A stretch of DNA of 64,000 nt from assembly GCF_029407905.1 (NCBI RefSeq), contig NC_073643.1, positions 31,772,001 through 31,836,000 of the forward strand. The letters run 5' to 3'. Numbering within the stretch: the first letter of the stretch is position 1; each line of letters starts with the position of its first letter. Origin of the DNA: Bubalus kerabau (lineage: Eukaryota; Chordata; Mammalia; Artiodactyla; Bovidae). The notes under the pieces are model-generated. The model saw nothing but the letters and a program-made list of their open reading frames with translations, did not search any database and was not told where the DNA came from. Of the stretch, positions 45,563 to 55,250 are shown one piece after another. The position numbers and the translations under genes were made by a program.

Positions 45563-46604
45563 AGCCAGGATATAGGATAAAGTGGGGTTCTAGAATGCCT
45601 GGGAGGCAACAGGATGATGGTTGAATTCAAGGAATTCACACTCCTTGAATTGGGGGTTACAGTTAAGTCACTTGTTATCAACATCAGGGTTCAGATGGAA
45701 GCTGGGTTCTTCCTGGGGAGATGGGGGGCAGGCAGACATATAGAGCAGGAGGGCCAGCCTTTAAGTTTTAAATGGAATGTTTAGGGGATTTTCAGTGAAG
45801 AAGAGCAATAAACAAACAAAAAAGGTTAATGGTTAAGCCTCAGTGAACTAGAAAAGTAATTACTTAGCAACTGCATTTCCCCATGTGTTCTAATTAATCT
45901 AATGGGTTTACTTAAAAACTTGTTTTTGAACATAGATACCAGCAAGTCCTCTGGTGAGTTGGAGTCAATCTTATTAGTGAAAGTTAAGTAAAAGTAACAT
46001 TGATTAGTTCTAGGAAACTTTGTTGAAATGAAGTCAAGTGGGCCCAGTGAAGCCACAGATGTTGATGGTGGTGGCTCATTTGGTTTAAACTTGGGTGATG
46101 GTTTTGATTAGAACTTTAGAACTTAGCTGTTCAGGTAGATGCTTATTTAGGGTACATTTGAGGTTACAGTTTTTTAAAAACAGATGTATTATTTGTTCTT
46201 CGTCTCCAAGCCTTATTAATCAAGGCAGATTGGCATTTTATTTGTGAGCTGACAACATGCACCTTTTTTTCCGCAGCCGATTTGCTTTCTGAACTGGATT
46301 CAGCATTGTCAGAAAGTTATTCACGGGAGTTGGTGATGGAGTCTGCTCCACCCACTTCTGTTCCATTTCTATTTTGGTGCTATTTGCAACAAAGGAAACT
46401 AAGTTAGTAAATTAGAGAAGGATTGAAGCTCTCACAAATGCTCTCCTTCTTATCAGGTTGTATAACCGATTAGACAGAATGGTCCCACTCTTCCTGTGGA
46501 ACAGGGCCCTGAAGGAACACAGGTGCAAACCCCAGCAGGTGGCCTTGGCCGTGACCTCCCAGGTCTCCTGACCTATCTGATGGAGGTACATTAAGTAATC
46601 TATA
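45563..46604. other. Mostly unique sequence with one hairpin and one exon-like segment
   Basis: A perfect 10-bp stem with 8-nt loop (aattcaagga and tccttgaatt) lies at 45624-45651. A candidate exon start lies at 46277 (separate entry). No repeat family is recognised. Confidence 0.45.
46277..46404 (+). other. Candidate exon with a strong 3' splice site
   Basis: A branch-point-like CTGAC at about 46247 and the pyrimidine tract 'cctttttttccgcag' precede the possible exon. From 46279 a plus-strand frame is open for 42 codons, beginning DLLSELDSALSESYS, and stops at TAG near 46405. The peptide is not recognised. No poly-A signal or convincing donor follows, so the call rests on the acceptor and the open frame only. 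Confidence 0.2.
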
Positions 46605-46680
46605 AAGATATATATGTATATGTATGTACATTCATCCATACATACATATTTGTGTGTATGTGAGTGTGTATGTGCACATA
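46605..46680 (+). repeat. Degenerate TATG/TGTA low-complexity repeat
   Basis: Alternating purine-pyrimidine sequence of TATA, TATG and TGTG units. It is impure and probably an old microsatellite. Confidence 0.75.
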
Positions 46681-47231
46681 TACTTATGTGAGTCTAAAAG
46701 TTCCACATACAGCATTCTAATGGATTTGAGTTTTGGATCAGTGTTCCTGCAGAAAGTAGGTGGCTTGTCCCTCTCCTGGGTCTGAGAGGACAAGGGAAGG
46801 GGCACATAATGGAGCCTGGAGAGAGAAGCTTCAGGGATAGGGCTGCCTGGCAGGAGCTGTGATCTTTCATAGTCAGCCTTCAGTCCCCTGCCGGGGAGAA
46901 GTCTGGGCAGTAAATGCCCCATCTTCTCTGTCCACTTGAGATGAGACCTCCATTGGTTGTACAGCTGGAAGCCAGAGGATAAGAGTACTTGTTGATGCAT
47001 CACACACGGTAGCTTTCCAAGACACAGGGCAAGGTGAGGAACTGGGGCGATGTGGCTGGTGGAAGATCTGAAGAAATAAATGGAAAATTGCCCATCCAGT
47101 ACATTCTGTTCTGTGACCTCCTTTGGGTCTGACTCTGCCAGACTTGCTTGGATAATGCGTGGGAGAGGTTGATGTCGGACAGGGGGTCCCAGATCTCCAG
47201 AACAGCAAGAAAGCACCTCGTTTTATACAGC
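46681..47231. other. Unique sequence with overlapping minus-strand open frames
   Basis: Three minus-strand frames are open in part of this region, the longest 194 codons at 46632-47216. They overlap each other, run into a microsatellite at one end and a MER5A-like element at the other, and show no domain or splice context. I treat them as chance frames. Confidence 0.5.
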
Positions 47232-47415
47232 TTTGCTTCCCAAAGCATGGTGTCTGGACCAGTAGCACCAGCATCATGTGGGCACTTGTTGGAGATTTTC
47301 AGGCCCTGCCCTGTACCTACAGAATGAGACAGCCAGGGGGAGGGGCCTAGCAATCTGTTTTTTATTAGCTCTCCTGGAGATTCTGCTGCATTTCCAAGAC
47401 TGAGAACCACAGCTG
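47232..47415. mobile_element. MER5A-like hAT MITE
   Basis: 'ttgcttcccaaagcatggtg', 'tgtgggcacttgttggagat', 'gggaggggcctagcaatctg' and 'ttccaagactgagaaccaca' match MER5A from end to end. Confidence 0.8.
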
Positions 47416-48484
47416 GATGTCTTGAGGTGTTGGATGACCAGCAAAGTATGTCAGTTTACTAAGATGACCACTATTATCTTGCTTGGAAATGCCAGTGACA
47501 AGCATGTTGTCTGTTTGAGTCTCCTGCTTGGAAACTCTGCAGACTCCTAATCTTTTTTATTCTTAGGATAGGCTCTCTTCAAAAGAAGTGGAATAATGGA
47601 TAACACATAGGCCATGGGGGCTCATACCCCCGGCATTTCTTGCCTTTACTTTCCAAGTCCTCCTTTCAGCCATGCAAAGAAGTACCCAGCAGGCCCCAGA
47701 CTTTGGAGGTTGTTTTTGAAAACAGATGCAAATACTGCCTCTGCTGTTGTTATTTTCCTGGTGCCTGGCAGTGTTTGGTAAACAACTTGATTGCTAGGTC
47801 TTGGCCTCAGGGAACCACAGCTGCTCTTTCCAGCTCCCTGCAGACTTTTGTACTGAGCAAGGATTGCTTCAGGGAAAAATAAACTGGGGAGAACAAAACA
47901 AGAAAACAGCACTGTTGTTTTGTGGCTGCCTCTACCTGTTTTCCTGGAGCTGTTTTGCAACCACAGGCTCTGAGCTTTGATTCCTAACTTGAAAACACAA
48001 GGCAAAACCCCCACGGCACCACAGGCTCCTTTCTCTGTTGGTTAGAGGGCAGAGTGGCCGCCTCTGCTGAACTTGGAAAGCCTGTTGTAGTAGCCACTGG
48101 AAGGATCTGTGCATTTTGAAATATGTAAATTAAAAAAGGAGAAAGCTTCATTCTTTCTAATGACCCCCAAGATGGTAATCTGGCTTTTCAAATCTCCAGG
48201 AAAACAGATTGAATATGGCACAATTAATGGTTCAACACTTCTAGGCTTTTCTCAAAAATGTCTTAATGGGCTTTTAATTTATTGCAGCTCCTGACTAGCA
48301 GGCTTGAGGCAGAGTTGCTGTTGACCCCCCCGGGCCAAGGTGCTCTCTGAGGTGTAAGTGAAATAGAAGAGAACAAAGGCCAAGTAGCGAGTCTGCCTTG
48401 ACCTCTCTGGGCGGAGTCCCTGGGACTTGCTGGGTTGCTGGCCATGCAGTGGCGCAGTGCACTACAGAGTAGGGGCCGGGGCGC
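47416..48484. other. Unique sequence, no gene seen
   Basis: Frames at 47640-47882 (plus) and 47646-48014 (minus) overlap and have no recognisable domain. No repeat family is recognised. Confidence 0.45.
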
Positions 48485-48640
48485 ATCTTCATCAGAGTTC
48501 CCTGGAACAGCTGGTCAAAATGCAGATTCCTTGGACTCCAGATTGAGACTCTGGAATCTGGGGGCAGGAAGCTGCATTTCATGACAGTGTCCTCATTGTG
48601 TATCACGTTTGTAGTCTAGGACCTTGGTGATTGACAGCCA
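48485..48640. mobile_element. MER5A-like hAT MITE, diverged
   Basis: 'catcagagttccctggaaca', 'caaaatgcagattccttgga' and 'ggaagctgcatttcatgaca' are MER5A blocks in the expected order. Confidence 0.65.
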
Positions 48641-49054
48641 CTGTGAACCAGTGAACCTGGGTGGGAAGCAAGCTATGGCTTTGCCAGACTTTTTAAAATT
48701 TCGAGACCTACATGTCATTATAATGCATTAACTTTTATTTACTCACAAGTTCTTGATTTTTTGGCTCCCTCTTCTTAAATCAGGCAAGCTTCTTTCTGCA
48801 GTCTTTCTCTTTGAGCTTGAAATGCATCTTTCTGAATGTCCTTGTAGAGAGATTGTAAACTTTTAATTGTCTGAAAAGATCTTTATTTTGAAAGATAATT
48901 TTTCTTGACATGCATGCAATTCCAGGTAGATGGTTTTTGCCTCTGGGTGGTGTTCTGGATAATTTTATTTGGATACTGGTTTTCTGGTGGGTTTTCTTTT
49001 TTTTTTTTTCTTTTTAAATTTCAGTTGCTATATATTTCATTTCTAGAGGTCAGA
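48641..49054. other. Unique sequence, no gene seen
   Basis: T-rich run-up to the tandem array, including a T-run at about 49000-49009. Confidence 0.45.
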
Positions 49055-49243
49055 GTTTTGGTTAGAGTTACAGAGCTTGATTTTATAGTATATGTGTGTA
49101 TTGCATGTATATATATATATTGTATGTATTTTATAGTATATGTACTATAGATACATATAAAACTATAGTATAGTTTATGTGGTGTTTTGGTTAGAGTTAT
49201 ACATCTTGTTTTTTATAGTACATATGTATATATATGTATGTAT

Positions 49244-49313
49244 TGTTGTTTAGTCACTAATGCATCTTTGCATTGCAGGAGGGTTCTTTACGGTTGAGCC
49301 ACCAAGGAAACCC
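49244..49313 (-). mobile_element. Bov-tA SINE remnant, antisense, internally deleted
   Basis: The antisense 3' end 'ttgttgtttagtcactaa' joins directly to the antisense tRNA-derived head 'ttgcattgcaggagg' and 'tgagccaccaaggaaaccc'. The Bov-A body between them is missing. Flanking atatatgtat on both sides may be a target duplication or just local TA-rich sequence. Confidence 0.8.
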
Positions 49314-49330
49314 ATATATGTATTATAGTA

Positions 49331-49364
49331 TGTGTATATATGTGTGTATATATATACACACACA

Positions 49365-49405
<41 letters not shown>
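49331..49405 (+). repeat. Compound TA/CA/TG microsatellite
   Basis: TA and TG units, then a CA run at about 49355-49366, then (TG)n to about 49403. The CA and TG runs are mutually complementary, so the segment can fold back or form left-handed DNA. Confidence 0.9.
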
Positions 49406-49406
<1 letters not shown>

Positions 49407-49615
49407 GGGCTTCCCTTATAGCTCAGTTGGGAAAGAATCTGCCTGTAATGCGGAAGAGCTACGTTCAGTTCCTGTGTAAAGAAGATGCCCTGGAGAAGGA
49501 AATGGCAACTCACTCCAGTATTCTTGCCTGAAGAATCTCATGGATAGAGGAGCCTAGCGGGCTACAGTCCATGGGGTCACAAGAGTCGGACACAACTTAG
49601 TGACTAGACAACCAT
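49407..49615 (+). mobile_element. Bov-tA SINE inside the tandem array
   Basis: 'gggcttcccttatagctcag' head, 'agaagatgccctggagaagg' and 'agagtcggacacaacttag' with a short tail ending near 49615. Confidence 0.95.
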
Positions 49616-49660
49616 CATATATATATATACACACATACACACACACACACACACACATAG
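49616..49660 (+). repeat. (TA)n(CA)n microsatellite
   Basis: TA run followed by CA repeats immediately after the SINE tail. Confidence 0.9.
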
Positions 49661-50285
49661 TGTTTATTTTATAGTGTATATATTAATACTATAAATACAT
49701 ACAAAAACTATATATATTATATATAGTATTTTGATTAGAGTTATAGAGCTTGTATTTCATAGTATATGTGTATTATTTGTGTATAGAGAGTATATTTATA
49801 GTATTATGCACTGTACAAATATATATAAATTGTAGTATATCATTTATATAGTATTTTGGTTAGAGTTACAGAACTGATATTTTATAGTGTATATATGTAT
49901 TTGTGTATGTATATACTATATGTGTCTATAGAGAGTGTATAGTATATATAGTGTGCAAATACATATAAAAACTATATATAATGTATATAGATTATGTAGT
50001 ATTTTGGTTAAAGAGCTTGCATTTATAGCATATAGTATATGCATATGATTTATATATACTATATACAGAGTGTATTTATAGTGTATATCCTGTACATGTG
50101 CAAACTGTAATATATCATTCATACAGTGTTTTGGTTAGAATTATAGAACTTACAGTATATATATGTGTCTATGTATATATGTACTCTATGTGTGTGTAGA
50201 GAGTATATAGTATATATAGTGTAAGTACATTTAAAACTTAGTATCTATCGTTCATACAGTATTTTGGTTCGAGTTGCCCAGCTTG

Positions 50286-50587
50286 ATGGAGATGAAATTT
50301 AGTCTTGAGTCAGCTGAATTCTTAACAGAGCACACAAAACCAAAAAATTTCCACACAGCACAGTGATAGTTTGTCCTTTATTTTTTTAATATGCCTGGTG
50401 ACACTAACGTTTTAGGAAGTCAAGCTGATTAACACTAATGATACTCGTAAGCTTTGTTTAACCAACTTATGTCTTAGCTAAAAGTCAGCCTCTGTGTGCA
50501 TCCAGAGTGGAAGTCCTGCATGATCTGTCTCTTCTCATAGCAGTTCTTGCACTCCTTGGTTCTTTAACCCACCTGTGAACCTTTGAC
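50286..50587. other. Unique sequence, no gene seen
   Basis: No repeat or coding region is recognised right of the tandem array. Confidence 0.45.
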
Positions 50588-50790
50588 TGCGTTTCCCAGG
50601 TGACTCAGTGGTAAAGAATCTGCAGATGTGAGTTCGATCCCTGGTTGGGGAAGATTCTGTAGAGAAGGAAATGGCAACCCACTCCAGTGTTCTTGCCTGG
50701 GAAATCCCATGGACAGAGGAGCCTGGTGAGACCGTCTATGGGGTCACAGAGAGTTGGACATGACTTAGCAACTACACAACAACACAAAGC
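50588..50790 (+). mobile_element. Bov-tA SINE
   Basis: 'cgtttcccaggtgactcagt' head, 'ggttggggaagattctgtag' and 'agagttggacatgacttagc', with an 'acaacaacaca' tail. A small deletion lies in the head. Confidence 0.94.
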
Positions 50791-51499
50791 CTTCTACTAA
50801 GATATTCTGTTTTGGAGGAATTCCTTTGCAGTCCCGCTTCCATTTTCCTTCCAAAGCTTGAAAACCTCCAAATTCCCCTCAAAATCCCTTATCTGCCCAG
50901 ATACCTAGCGTCTTTTTATGTGCTCACTTATGTGGCTTCTCTGTGCTTCCAGATCCCTCTTGAATCACAGGCCAGACCTGTGTCCCCAGCCATCATTTGG
51001 TATAGGGGTTGCAAGGGTTCTTTTTCTTGCCTTTTTCCCTTTAAATTAAATGTGTACTATTAAAAAGTTAGCTGCTATCTTTTAAACATGAGGAAATTTT
51101 ACAAAATAGTGATTTGGATTCTTGTGTTTGATTTTAGAATTGAAAGCTCTTACAGCCTGGGGTTTATGTTGTCACAAGGCAGTAATGGGCTTGTGGGGCT
51201 ACTGGCTGCTGCTGTCTTAGCTAAGAGAGCCTGGGGCCTCCAGCCTGCAGCCTCCCTCACCACTCCCTGGACCTTTTACCTGGTCTGTCTTGCTCACTCA
51301 TATTATCTGCCTGGTCATTGTAGATGCCTTAGCTTTCCCAATACGAACAAGGAAGCTCAGGTCAGAAAGGTCTACAAGGCCTTATAGCCAAAACTCACTC
51401 AAGCAAGCCTCAGTCAGAAAAATGTCTAGTGCAAGGTAGGCACTCAACATTTTGTGTTAATATATTGATGAGAAAAAGCTGGATTTCTTTTGACTGTAA
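50791..51499. other. Unique sequence, no gene seen
   Basis: Frames at 50812-51063 and 51088-51387 (plus) have no recognisable domain. Confidence 0.45.
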
Positions 51500-51680
51500 G
51501 CTTTGTCAAGTTCCTAATAGCTGTGTGATATTGGCAGGTTACTAAAACTTTCTGTGCCTTGGTTTTCTTATCTGCATGTAAGAGTGTCTTTGTGTTAAGA
51601 ATAGAATTAAATGAAATAACTGTTGTAAAATACTGAAAAAAATATCCAATGCAGTGTGTATTTTCAATGAATGGCAAGTG
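51500..51680 (+). mobile_element. MIR SINE
   Basis: 'gctgtgtgatattggcaggt', 'ctgtgccttggttttcttat' and 'gaattaaatgaaataactgt' follow the MIR core in order. Confidence 0.85.
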
Positions 51681-51714
51681 TATGCTTAGAGGATCCTGAG
51701 AATTAGTTCTTTAA

Positions 51715-52240
51715 ATTGTTGATTTGTTTATTGACTCCGTCTGTCTTGAGTGGCTGCTATGAGCCAGGCATTTTTCTAAATTTTTGGAAGATAAGAATAC
51801 AACAGCGACGTTTCCTTGTCATTTGGAGCTTATAGTCTAGTGGAGAGGACAAGTGAGGAAATGAGAAAAAAGTTTATAGGTGATGACAAGAGCTCTGAGG
51901 ACAGCAAATAGAATGATTTAATTGGGGGTGATAGCTTAAGTACGTAAGTGAGACCGCATGCTTGAAGAGGCCTTTGCCTAGAAGACCCTGTGATGAGAAG
52001 GAGCCACTTGTTTAAGGAGTAAGCTCATGGCATTCCAGGTACTTGGGAAAGCCAGTGCACTAAGTGTGAGGTAGGAAAACCCTTGGCTTCTTGAAATGGA
52101 TGTCCACCACTGCATCCATGTTGTAGTTGAGGATTGAGTTGATGGCTGGTGGTGGTGTCAGAGAAGTAGAAAGTGACTGGATGATGCAGGGCCTTCTAGG
52201 CCAGAGAAATAAAAAGATTTTGTCCTGAAGATGGTGAGCA
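51715..52240 (-). mobile_element. Old L2-like interspersed repeat, antisense, second copy
   Basis: Same order of blocks as 31185-32210: 'gagtggctgctatgagccag', 'atttggagcttatagtctag', 'gcattccaggtacttgggaa', 'tgcagggccttctaggccag' and 'aagattttgtcctgaagatg'. Confidence 0.6.
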
Positions 52241-52367
52241 TTTTCAGCCCCTTTCTTTTTGCTACATGACATCGACTTAGTAGGTTTGCAGAGCTTCCCT
52301 GAGTCTTGAAAATGCTTCTTGTATCTCAAGGCTACTTGGAGTTTGGACACAGGGGCTTTATCATTTT

Positions 52368-52555
52368 GAGACAAAGTGTGGTCTGTGATTGGCCCTATCC
52401 AGTTACCTGGTAGTTTGGAAGAAATACAGAATCTCAGGCCCAATTCCAGAGACACTGAACCAGTGTCTCTGGGAATGGCCCAGGAATCTGTATTTAGAAA
52501 GGTCTTCAAGTTATTCTTATGTATGCTGAAATATGAGAACCACTCATCTGTAACA
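52368..52555. mobile_element. MER5A-like hAT MITE
   Basis: 'gacaaagtgtggtctgtgat', 'acagaatctcaggcccaatt', 'ggcccaggaatctgtattta' and 'tatgctgaaatatgagaacc' match MER5A. Confidence 0.78.
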
Positions 52556-52889
52556 CACATGGGCACATTTCCGTAGGAGTTGGAGCTGTAGTTTTGGGAG
52601 AGGAATGGAAGCCTTCCACGGTCACCCAGTGGGGGTTGTCAGCTGCCAAGGCTGCAGGTGTACCAAAGTTTGGCACTAGTGCCAAGGTGAGAATTCCTCT
52701 GTGCATGTGCAAAATCCTCTGCCCGCTGCTCAGTTTTGGTGTTGATGGAAGATTCATAGTAAAAACCTTCTTTTTTAATCTGGAAGCTTGGAGAAGAAGC
52801 TAATAGTTTAGGTTATTTGACATAATAGGCTTTATCCAAAAACACTAAGATGCTATGAGGTAGAAGGGACATGAAAAGCATTAATTAGT

Positions 52890-53010
52890 GACCTGCCCGT
52901 GCAGATGAAAGGACTGGAATCCTGAGGTATTAAATGACTTTCCTGGAGCCACATGATTGATGACAATGCTGGGTCTAGAATTCAGGCTTCTCCACTTGGG
53001 CATCTGCACA
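52890..53010 (-). mobile_element. MIR SINE, antisense
   Basis: 'gcagatgaaaggactggaat', 'atgactttcctggagccaca' and 'gctgggtctagaattcaggc' are antisense MIR blocks. Confidence 0.7.
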
Positions 53011-54649
53011 TTACATGATGTGTTCTATCTTGATGGAACTATCTCCAAGAAACATCTCTTGCTCCTTATATGTAATTCATAAATGTTTGTAGAATTATTT
53101 TGGAGGAAAATGATTATAGTTACCTCTCTTCCTAGTTTTGACATTTATTATTATTTTTGAAACAATTTTTATTTTTACATGTTTTTTTCTTCTAGTAAAG
53201 AGAGTTACTTAATATGAATCAGAATGTTTATCCATGTCAGATTTGAGTTAAAACAGCTTATTGTTACTGAACACTTTATAATTGGACAAAAATGCTATTT
53301 TTGTTACGCCAACATATGTAAAATATTTGGCACAAAGTCTGTAATAAACAACAACCTCTCAGTGTATGTGTTGAAGTAATTGATATCTGTATCTTTCAAA
53401 ACATTATTTCCGGTTTATATTTTACAGCATCACACTTGATATATCGACATACCTCATTTGAAAGGTGTTTTCCCCTACCTCTAGGTTCTATGTCTATAGC
53501 GCTGTTTTCAAGTTTAAGGAAGTGGTGGTTTTAGAAGTTACATCTTAGTTATGTGTAAAAAAATATTTTTGTATTGCAGTGTCCCAGGAGCTTTTGCTGA
53601 CAATTCCAGTTTCCAAACGAAACATTTGGGCGATGGTGAAGGCTTCAGTACCTTCTCACATTTTCTGTCAACAATGAATGGACGGATGTGATGCCTGCTG
53701 GTCGAAAGGGTGAGTGAACATTTAAGATTATTCGTCTGAAAATTCACAAGGCCAAATGTGGGCTGAAGGGGTCCTGCCCAATGCAGGAAACTGAAAAAAA
53801 TCCCAAGTTCATTGGAACAGCTACACTGAAGATGAGAGACTGTCATTGAGAAAGAACAGACACTATCATTGTTTTCTGGTAGAACCTTTTGGGATAACTT
53901 GTACACTGATCTGAGAATTTATAAAAGGTATAATAGGACACAGGAGAACTTTTTTTGTTTATGTGATTCTTTTAAGCATAATCTGAAGGACAGGCTACCT
54001 AAATTATGAGCTACATGCACAGTTGAAAGAGTAATTGCGTTTTTTTGTCTCATTACAGTTTGGTGATAAAATGAACTACCATGAAATAAGACCATAATGA
54101 CCTCATTTTGAGTGATGGGAGGGGGATTTAAGTCTGATTTGTTCATTGAGAAGGTCCCATCCCAAGACTTCTACATGACTGGGGTTCTTGAGAAAGCAAA
54201 AGGGTTGGGAATTGTGGACTGTTAACAGATTTGCAGATAGACTTATGAGCATTTTTTCCTATCGTAGTTCTCCTCATCAGATTACTCATTGTAATTTTTA
54301 GGGGAGGGTGTTAGGAGAGGTTTGATGATCTTTTTCTTTTACATGTGTTTTCCATATTTGATGACATCTGTCATGTTCCTCAGAACTTGCTGGCTACCCT
54401 GTAGTAATGAATGAACAGTAGTGACTTGCCTTTATCAAAGACAAGAATTGGTTGAGCCTAGTTGTTCTGGGTAAAAACTCTGACATCATTCAATGGTAGC
54501 TTTGTCATAAAATGAGGTCAACTTTATGGGAAATCCTTTGGTTTCAGTCATTTAATAATAAGAACCATTGGTATAAATTCACTTTGTTTGTCTTAGTGGA
54601 GCTATATTTGAAACAGATTCTATTTAATGGAGGTAAGTACAGTGAAGTA
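53011..54649. other. Unique sequence with one exon-like segment
   Basis: AT-rich sequence without recognised repeats apart from the candidate at 53580-53709. A 122-codon minus-strand frame at 53538-53906 overlaps that candidate and has no recognisable domain. Confidence 0.45.
53580..53709 (+). other. Candidate internal exon, 130 bp
   Basis: An acceptor-like 'atatttttgtattgcag' ends at 53579 and a strong donor-like 'gtgagt' starts at 53710, giving a 130-bp exon of typical length and lower AT content than its flanks. Two plus-strand frames stay open for roughly 30 to 36 codons but stop inside the segment, so a coding exon would have to be terminal or the transcript non-coding. The product is not recognised. 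Confidence 0.2.
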
Positions 54650-54745
54650 GAAAGAGCACTGTATTAAAAATTGGGAGACCTAATAGCTAGCTGACATGGG
54701 GAAGTTAGTCTCTGTTTTAATTTACTGTATTTAAAATAAAGCAGG
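54650..54745 (+). mobile_element. MIR-like fragment
   Basis: 'attgggagacctaatagcta' and 'gacatggggaagttagtctc' resemble the MIR core. Short. Confidence 0.45.
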
Positions 54746-54789
54746 TTGGTTAAAATGTCGTATTTGTCATTGCTAATGAGGCCCTGGAA

Positions 54790-54885
54790 GATGTCTGTTT
54801 AAGTCCTCTTATTTTACAGGTGGAGTGTATGCAGCCCAGAAAGTCTAATTGAGTTGCCTATGTCCCTGGGCTTGGTCAGAGCCAG
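54790..54885 (-). mobile_element. MIR-like fragment, antisense
   Basis: 'ttattttacaggtggagtgt' and 'gccctgggcttggtcagagc'-type blocks resemble antisense MIR. Short; a 16-bp T-run follows at about 54887-54902. Confidence 0.45.
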
Positions 54886-55036
54886 GTTTTTTTTTTTTTT
54901 TAATCATCAGTGATTCTCTCTAGCTTATCTCAATTATCGAGTGTGACATCCAAGCTCTGCAGTTTTGTAAACCTTCTTTGCTGATATGTGTCTCTTTAAA
55001 GCTTTTGTTTTGCATTCAGCTGCTTTGGGCGATATT

Positions 55037-55250
55037 TGGCTTCCCTGGTAGCTCAGAGGTTAAAGCGTCTGCCTGGAATGCGGGAGACCTGGGTTCAATC
55101 CCTGGGTCGGGAAGATCCCCTGGAGAAGGAAATGGCAACCCACTCCAGTACTCTTGCCTGGAGAATCCCATGGAGGGAGGAGCCTGGTAGGCTACAGTCC
55201 ACGGGGTCGCAAAGAGTCGGACACGACTGAGCGACTTCACTTTCACTTTT
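55037..55250 (+). mobile_element. Bov-tA SINE, well preserved
   Basis: 'ggcttccctggtagctcaga' head, 'gggtcgggaagatcccctgg', 'agagtcggacacgactgagc' and a 'cactttcacttttt' end. Confidence 0.96.

Larger units (their letters stand above)
49055..50285 (+). repeat. AT-rich degenerate tandem array with ~127-bp period
   Basis: A conserved module, consensus gtattttggttagagttata followed by gagcttg, recurs at 49055, 49182, 49726, 49851, 49999, 50126 and 50259. Spacings are 127, 544, 125, 148, 127 and 133 bp. The 544-bp gap holds two SINEs and two dinucleotide repeats; without the SINEs it is close to two periods. Between modules lies TA/TG-rich filler that itself keeps recognisable pieces such as 'aaatacatataaaaac' and 'gtatatcattcata'. 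This fits a minisatellite-like array. No known satellite family is recognised. Confidence 0.8.

Noticed and set aside
46632..47216. 194-codon minus-strand open frame, the longest not explained by a transposon
   Set aside because: It overlaps other open frames on the same strand, its end runs into a TATG microsatellite, the neighbouring frame includes MER5A-like sequence, and it has no recognisable domain or splice context.
49055..50285. The evenly spaced repeats considered as a CRISPR-like array
   Set aside because: The period is about 127 bp, spacers are conserved low-complexity TA-rich sequence and not unique, there are no cas-like genes, and the context is a mammalian genome.
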